Both the position numbers and the translations under genes were made by a program. Of a DNA stretch of 64,000 bases, positions 61,216 to 64,000 are shown one piece after another. The number at the start of each line of letters is the position of its first letter. The first letter of the stretch is position 1. Source of the DNA: Pseudomonadota bacterium (GTDB lineage: Bacteria > Pseudomonadota > Alphaproteobacteria > Sphingomonadales > Sphingomonadaceae). A model generated the notes under the pieces. It did not search any database. It worked only from the letters and a program-made list of their open reading frames with translations, and was not told the origin of the DNA. The stretch spans positions 124,001 to 188,000 of the forward strand of contig JAKPAG010000004.1 of NCBI GenBank assembly GCA_029779535.1, given 5' to 3'.

Positions 61216-62805
61216 ATGACCGACGTTACGATCCGCCGCGCGCTGCTGTCCGTGTCCGACAAGACCGGCCTTGCCGAACTGGGCCAGGCGCTCAGCCAGC
61301 GCGGGGTGGAACTGGTTTCGACTGGCGGCACGGCCAAGGCGCTGCGCGATGCGGGCCTGACGGTGAAGGACATTTCCGAGCTGACCGGGTTTCCCGAAAT
61401 GATGGACGGCCGGGTCAAGACGCTGCACCCCAAGGTCCACGGCGGCCTGCTGGCGGTGCGCGACAATCCCGAACACGCTGCCGCCATGGCCGAACACGAA
61501 ATCGGCTCGATCGACCTGGTGGTGGTCAACCTCTACCCCTTCGAAGCGACCGTGGCCAAGGGCGCCGAACGTGACGAGGTGATCGAGAACATCGACATCG
61601 GCGGCCCCTCCATGGTGCGTTCGGCGGCCAAGAACCACGCCTATGTCACCATCGTCACCGATCCGGCCGACTATGCCGGGCTGCTCGCCGAACTCGACAC
61701 CCGCAGCGGCGCCACCAGCTATGACTTCCGCCGCCTGATGGCTGCGCGCGCCTTTGCCGCGACCGCCGCCTATGACAGCATGATCAGCCAGTGGTTCGCC
61801 TTTGCCGACCAGCAGCAGCTGTTCCCGGAAATGCTGGCGATCACCGCCGCCCGCAAGGAAGAGCTGCGCTACGGCGAAAACCCGCACCAGCGCGCCGCGC
61901 TCTATATCCCCAAGGGGCCGCATGGCCAGGGGATTGCCCAGGCGCGCCAGCTGCAGGGCAAGGAACTGTCCTACAACAATTACAACGATGCCGACGCCGC
62001 GCTGGAACTGGTGGCCGAATTCAAGGGCCAGGATCCGGCGGTGGTGATCGTCAAGCATGCCAATCCGTGCGGCGTGGCGCAGGGCAAGAGCCTGCTCGAC
62101 GCCTGGACCGGCGCGCTGCAGTGCGATGACGTGTCGGCGTTCGGCGGGATCGTTGCGGTCAACGTGCCGCTGGACGGGCCGACCGCCGAAGCGATCTGCG
62201 AAATCTTCACCGAAGTGGTGGTCGCTCCGGCAGCGGATGAAGCCGCGATTGCCGCCTTTGCCCGCAAGAAGAACCTGCGCCTGCTGCTGACCGGCGACCT
62301 GCCCGATCCGCGCCGCGGCGGCCTTAACGTCAAGCCGATCACCGGCGGCCTGCTGGTCCAGACCCGCGACAACGGCGCGATCACGCTGGACGACCTCAAG
62401 GTCGTGACCAAGCGCCAGCCCAGCGAGCAGGAACTGAAGGACTGCCTGTTCGCCTGGACCGTGGCGCGCCATGTGAAGTCGAACGCGATCGTCTATGCCA
62501 AGGACGGGATCACCGCCGGGATCGGCGCGGGCCAGATGAACCGTCGCGATTCCAGCCGGATCGCCGCGATGAAGGCAGCCGAAGCGGCGGAAAAGTTCGG
62601 CTGGGCGCACAGCCGCGCGGTTGGCAGCGCGGTGGCCAGCGACGCCTTCTTCCCCTTCGCCGATGGCCTGCTGGCCGCGGCCGAAGCCGGGGCGACCGCG
62701 GTGATCCAGCCGGGCGGCTCGATCCGCGACGAGGACGTGATCAAGGCCGCTGATGAGGCGGGCCTGGCCATGGTCTTCACCGGGATGCGCCACTTCCGCC
62801 ACTGA
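61216..62805 (+). CDS. purH: Bifunctional AICAR transformylase/IMP cyclohydrolase
   Basis: 529-residue enzyme for the last two steps of IMP synthesis. The IMP cyclohydrolase (MGS-like) domain covers residues about 1-150 ([33 protein letters not shown]). The transformylase domain follows ([41 protein letters not shown]). ATG 61216. Confidence 0.97.
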   Translation: MTDVTIRRALLSVSDKTGLAELGQALSQRGVELVSTGGTAKALRDAGLTVKDISELTGFPEMMDGRVKTLHPKVHGGLLAVRDNPEHAAAMAEHEIGSIDLVVVNLYPFEATVAKGAERDEVIENIDIGGPSMVRSAAKNHAYVTIVTDPADYAGLLAELDTRSGATSYDFRRLMAARAFAATAAYDSMISQWFAFADQQQLFPEMLAITAARKEELRYGENPHQRAALYIPKGPHGQGIAQARQLQGKELSYNNYNDADAALELVAEFKGQDPAVVIVKHANPCGVAQGKSLLDAWTGALQCDDVSAFGGIVAVNVPLDGPTAEAICEIFTEVVVAPAADEAAIAAFARKKNLRLLLTGDLPDPRRGGLNVKPITGGLLVQTRDNGAITLDDLKVVTKRQPSEQELKDCLFAWTVARHVKSNAIVYAKDGITAGIGAGQMNRRDSSRIAAMKAAEAAEKFGWAHSRAVGSAVASDAFFPFADGLLAAAEAGATAVIQPGGSIRDEDVIKAADEAGLAMVFTGMRHFRH

Positions 62806-62951
62806 TCCGGCGCCAGCGGCAACCGTTCGTCGCAAGGCTCGCGCGATTCGTCGTGGCCTTGCGCAGAACGCGCATTTGTTCACTCGACGGTAAGCCCGAT
62901 TTGGTGAGGAGGGCGCCCAGTCGAAACACCTAATCCACGAGTCGCACCGCA

Positions 62952-63116
62952 ATGGGCCTGTTCAACGCCGACCTCTATCGTTCCTTCGGCATCGGTTTCG
63001 CGCTGGGCGCGCTGGTGCTGACTGGGGTGATGGTGGCCGATGGCCGCGCCAGCTTTGGCAACCCGGTGATCCCCGCGGCGCAGGCGGCTCCCGCCCTGCC
63101 TGACCAGACGCGTTGA
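62952..63116 (+). CDS. Small single-pass membrane protein upstream of msrA
   Basis: 54-residue product, start MGLFNADLYRSFGIGFALGA, one hydrophobic segment at about residues 12-29, then a short Ala/Pro-rich tail. TTGA overlap with msrA shows translational coupling. Small proteins like this precede msrA in sphingomonads as far as I recall; function unknown. Hydrophobic profile and coupling support a real gene. Confidence 0.72.
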   Translation: MGLFNADLYRSFGIGFALGALVLTGVMVADGRASFGNPVIPAAQAAPALPDQTR

Positions 63117-63790
63117 ACCGCCGCACCAGTTTCCTGATCGCGGGCCTTCTGGCCCTTTCCGCCTGCCAGGAACCGGCCGCCGCCGGTGAAGCCACCGTGC
63201 TGGCCCCCGCCGCCGCGCGCCAGGCGCAGGAGCCGAAGGGGCCGAAGCAGGCGGTGTTCGCCGGGGGCTGCTATTGGGGCGTCGAAGGCGTGTTCAGCCA
63301 CGTGCTGGGCGTGACCAGCGTGGTCTCCGGCTTCCACGGCGGCAGCGCCCGCACGGCGGATTATGACCGCGTCTCGCGCGGGGATACCGGCCATGCCGAG
63401 GCGGTCCGCGTCACCTATGACCCGCAGGTTGTGCGCTATGACCAGTTGCTGCGGATCTTCTTTTCGGTGGTGGCCGATCCGACCACGCTGAACCGCCAGG
63501 GCCCGGACGAAGGGACGCAGTACCGCTCGGCGCTGGTGCCCCTGAACGCCGAGCAGCAGCAGGTTGCGCAAGGATACCTGGCGCAGCTGCGCGCGGCGCG
63601 GCTGTGGCAGGCGCCGATCGTCACCCGGATCGAAAGCTACAAGGCGTTCTATCCCGGCCCCGAATACCACCAGGACTTCATGGCGAAGAATCCGCGCCAT
63701 CCCTACATCCTCGCCTGGGAAGTGGCCAAGGTGGAAGCGCTGCGCCGCCGCTTTCCCGGCTTCTGGAAAGGCGCTTTCACGCGCGGCTGA
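63113..63790 (+). CDS. msrA: Peptide-methionine (S)-S-oxide reductase, lipoprotein form
   Basis: 225-residue MsrA with an N-terminal lipoprotein signal (LIAGLLALSAC, Cys about 18), so it probably repairs periplasmic methionine sulfoxide rather than cytosolic. Catalytic cysteine in FAGGCYWGVEGVF; GHAEAVRVTYDP, DEGTQYRSALV and YHQDFMAKNPRHPYI complete the fold. TTG 63113 overlaps the small gene stop. Confidence 0.92.
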   Translation: MNRRTSFLIAGLLALSACQEPAAAGEATVLAPAAARQAQEPKGPKQAVFAGGCYWGVEGVFSHVLGVTSVVSGFHGGSARTADYDRVSRGDTGHAEAVRVTYDPQVVRYDQLLRIFFSVVADPTTLNRQGPDEGTQYRSALVPLNAEQQQVAQGYLAQLRAARLWQAPIVTRIESYKAFYPGPEYHQDFMAKNPRHPYILAWEVAKVEALRRRFPGFWKGAFTRG

Positions 63791-63825
63791 TTGCCCCGGG
63801 GGCCGTGCGCGCCTATATCCCCCGC

Positions 63826-64000
63826 ATGGCCAGCCACGCACACCACCATCACGAACATTCGGGCGAAAGCCTGGTCGATGCCGCGCGCCGCGCGCTGGTT
63901 GACGCTGGTGAACAGTGGACCGACATGCGCGCCGAAGTGTTCGGGGCGCTGGCCGCGCAGCCGCGCCCGGCCTCGGCCTATGACATTGCCGAACATGTCT
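63826..64000 (+). CDS. Fur/Zur-family metalloregulator, 3' end outside window
   Basis: First 58 codons only. A histidine-rich start (ASHAHHHHEHSGES) precedes LVDAARRALVDAGEQWTDMR and EVFGALAAQPRPASAYDIAE, the winged-helix entry of Fur-type regulators. The His-rich N-terminus and general sequence favour a zinc uptake regulator (Zur). Cannot be confirmed without the metal-binding C-terminal half. Confidence 0.82.
   Translation, partial: MASHAHHHHEHSGESLVDAARRALVDAGEQWTDMRAEVFGALAAQPRPASAYDIAEHV

Noticed and set aside
58515..61529. Open frame of about 1000 codons on the minus strand opposite rpe and the heparinase gene
   Set aside because: It is a GC-driven antisense frame with Arg/Gln/Gly-rich content, while the plus strand encodes two clear families. 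The same applies to long antisense frames at 4038-5867, 43140-45251 and 61189-62952.
1..64000. tRNA, rRNA, CRISPR arrays, insertion sequences, attachment sites
   Set aside because: None recognised on reading either strand; a covariance-model and repeat search would be needed to exclude small RNAs fully.

Overview
The window is GC-rich (roughly 65%, by eye) and reads like the chromosome of a sphingomonad (Alphaproteobacteria, Sphingomonadales; Novosphingobium/Sphingomonas-like). The order proA-nadD-rsfS-rlmH-envC-like-ctpA-dsbB-coq7 at the left edge fits that group, as do many GTG/TTG starts and 4-base ATGA overlaps. No rRNA, tRNA, CRISPR array, transposase or phage gene was recognised.

Layout. 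0-7.1 kb: housekeeping genes. 7.1-40 kb: a capsule or surface-polysaccharide locus of the ABC-transporter (group 2/3) type. Its minus-strand left arm holds a methyltransferase, an outer-membrane export lipoprotein, rmlCBDA (dTDP-L-rhamnose), two glycosyltransferase genes, kdsD-kdsB-kdsA (CMP-Kdo) and kpsC-kpsS (Kdo linker on the lipid anchor). A plus-strand centre (23.2-35.1 kb) holds glycosyltransferases with small WY...YPD...EGR modules around a sugar-modification operon: VioA-like aminotransferase, PglD-like acyltransferase, acyl carrier protein, SDR reductase, AMP ligase, LuxE and LuxC. A minus-strand right arm holds kpsT-kpsM-kpsE and fcl-gmd. A CarF/TMEM189-like lipid desaturase and a GT4 glycosyltransferase flank the left end.

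40.2-46.8 kb: a sulfide/persulfide island. A DUF2892 protein and a sulfide:quinone oxidoreductase diverge from a rhodanese, an RND pump and an ArsR repressor with SqrR/BigR-like cysteines; a palindrome lies between the two units. 46.8-48.0 kb: an M20 amidohydrolase. 48.1-52.2 kb: inositol metabolism with inositol-3-phosphate synthase, a sugar-phosphate nucleotidyltransferase and two CDP-alcohol phosphatidyltransferases, suggesting a CDP-inositol route to an inositol phosphodiester or lipid.

52.9-58.4 kb: a RiPP cluster of the kinase-containing lasso-peptide (paeninodin-like) type on the minus strand. It holds an HprK-like kinase, a PqqD-like B1, a transglutaminase-like B2, a 48-residue precursor (56525-56671), an Asn-synthetase-like cyclase and an ABC exporter. 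The precursor ends in Ser, the expected kinase target, but its core lacks the usual ring-forming acid. 58.5-64 kb: rpe, a heparinase II/III protein, purH, a small membrane protein, a lipoprotein MsrA and the start of a Fur/Zur regulator.

Strongest leads: (1) the aminotransferase/ACP/AMP-ligase/LuxE/LuxC operon, which probably makes and attaches an unusual acyl group to a 4-amino-4,6-dideoxy sugar; (2) the kinase-type lasso cluster with an atypical precursor; (3) the CDP-inositol gene group; (4) the sulfide-responsive RND pump.
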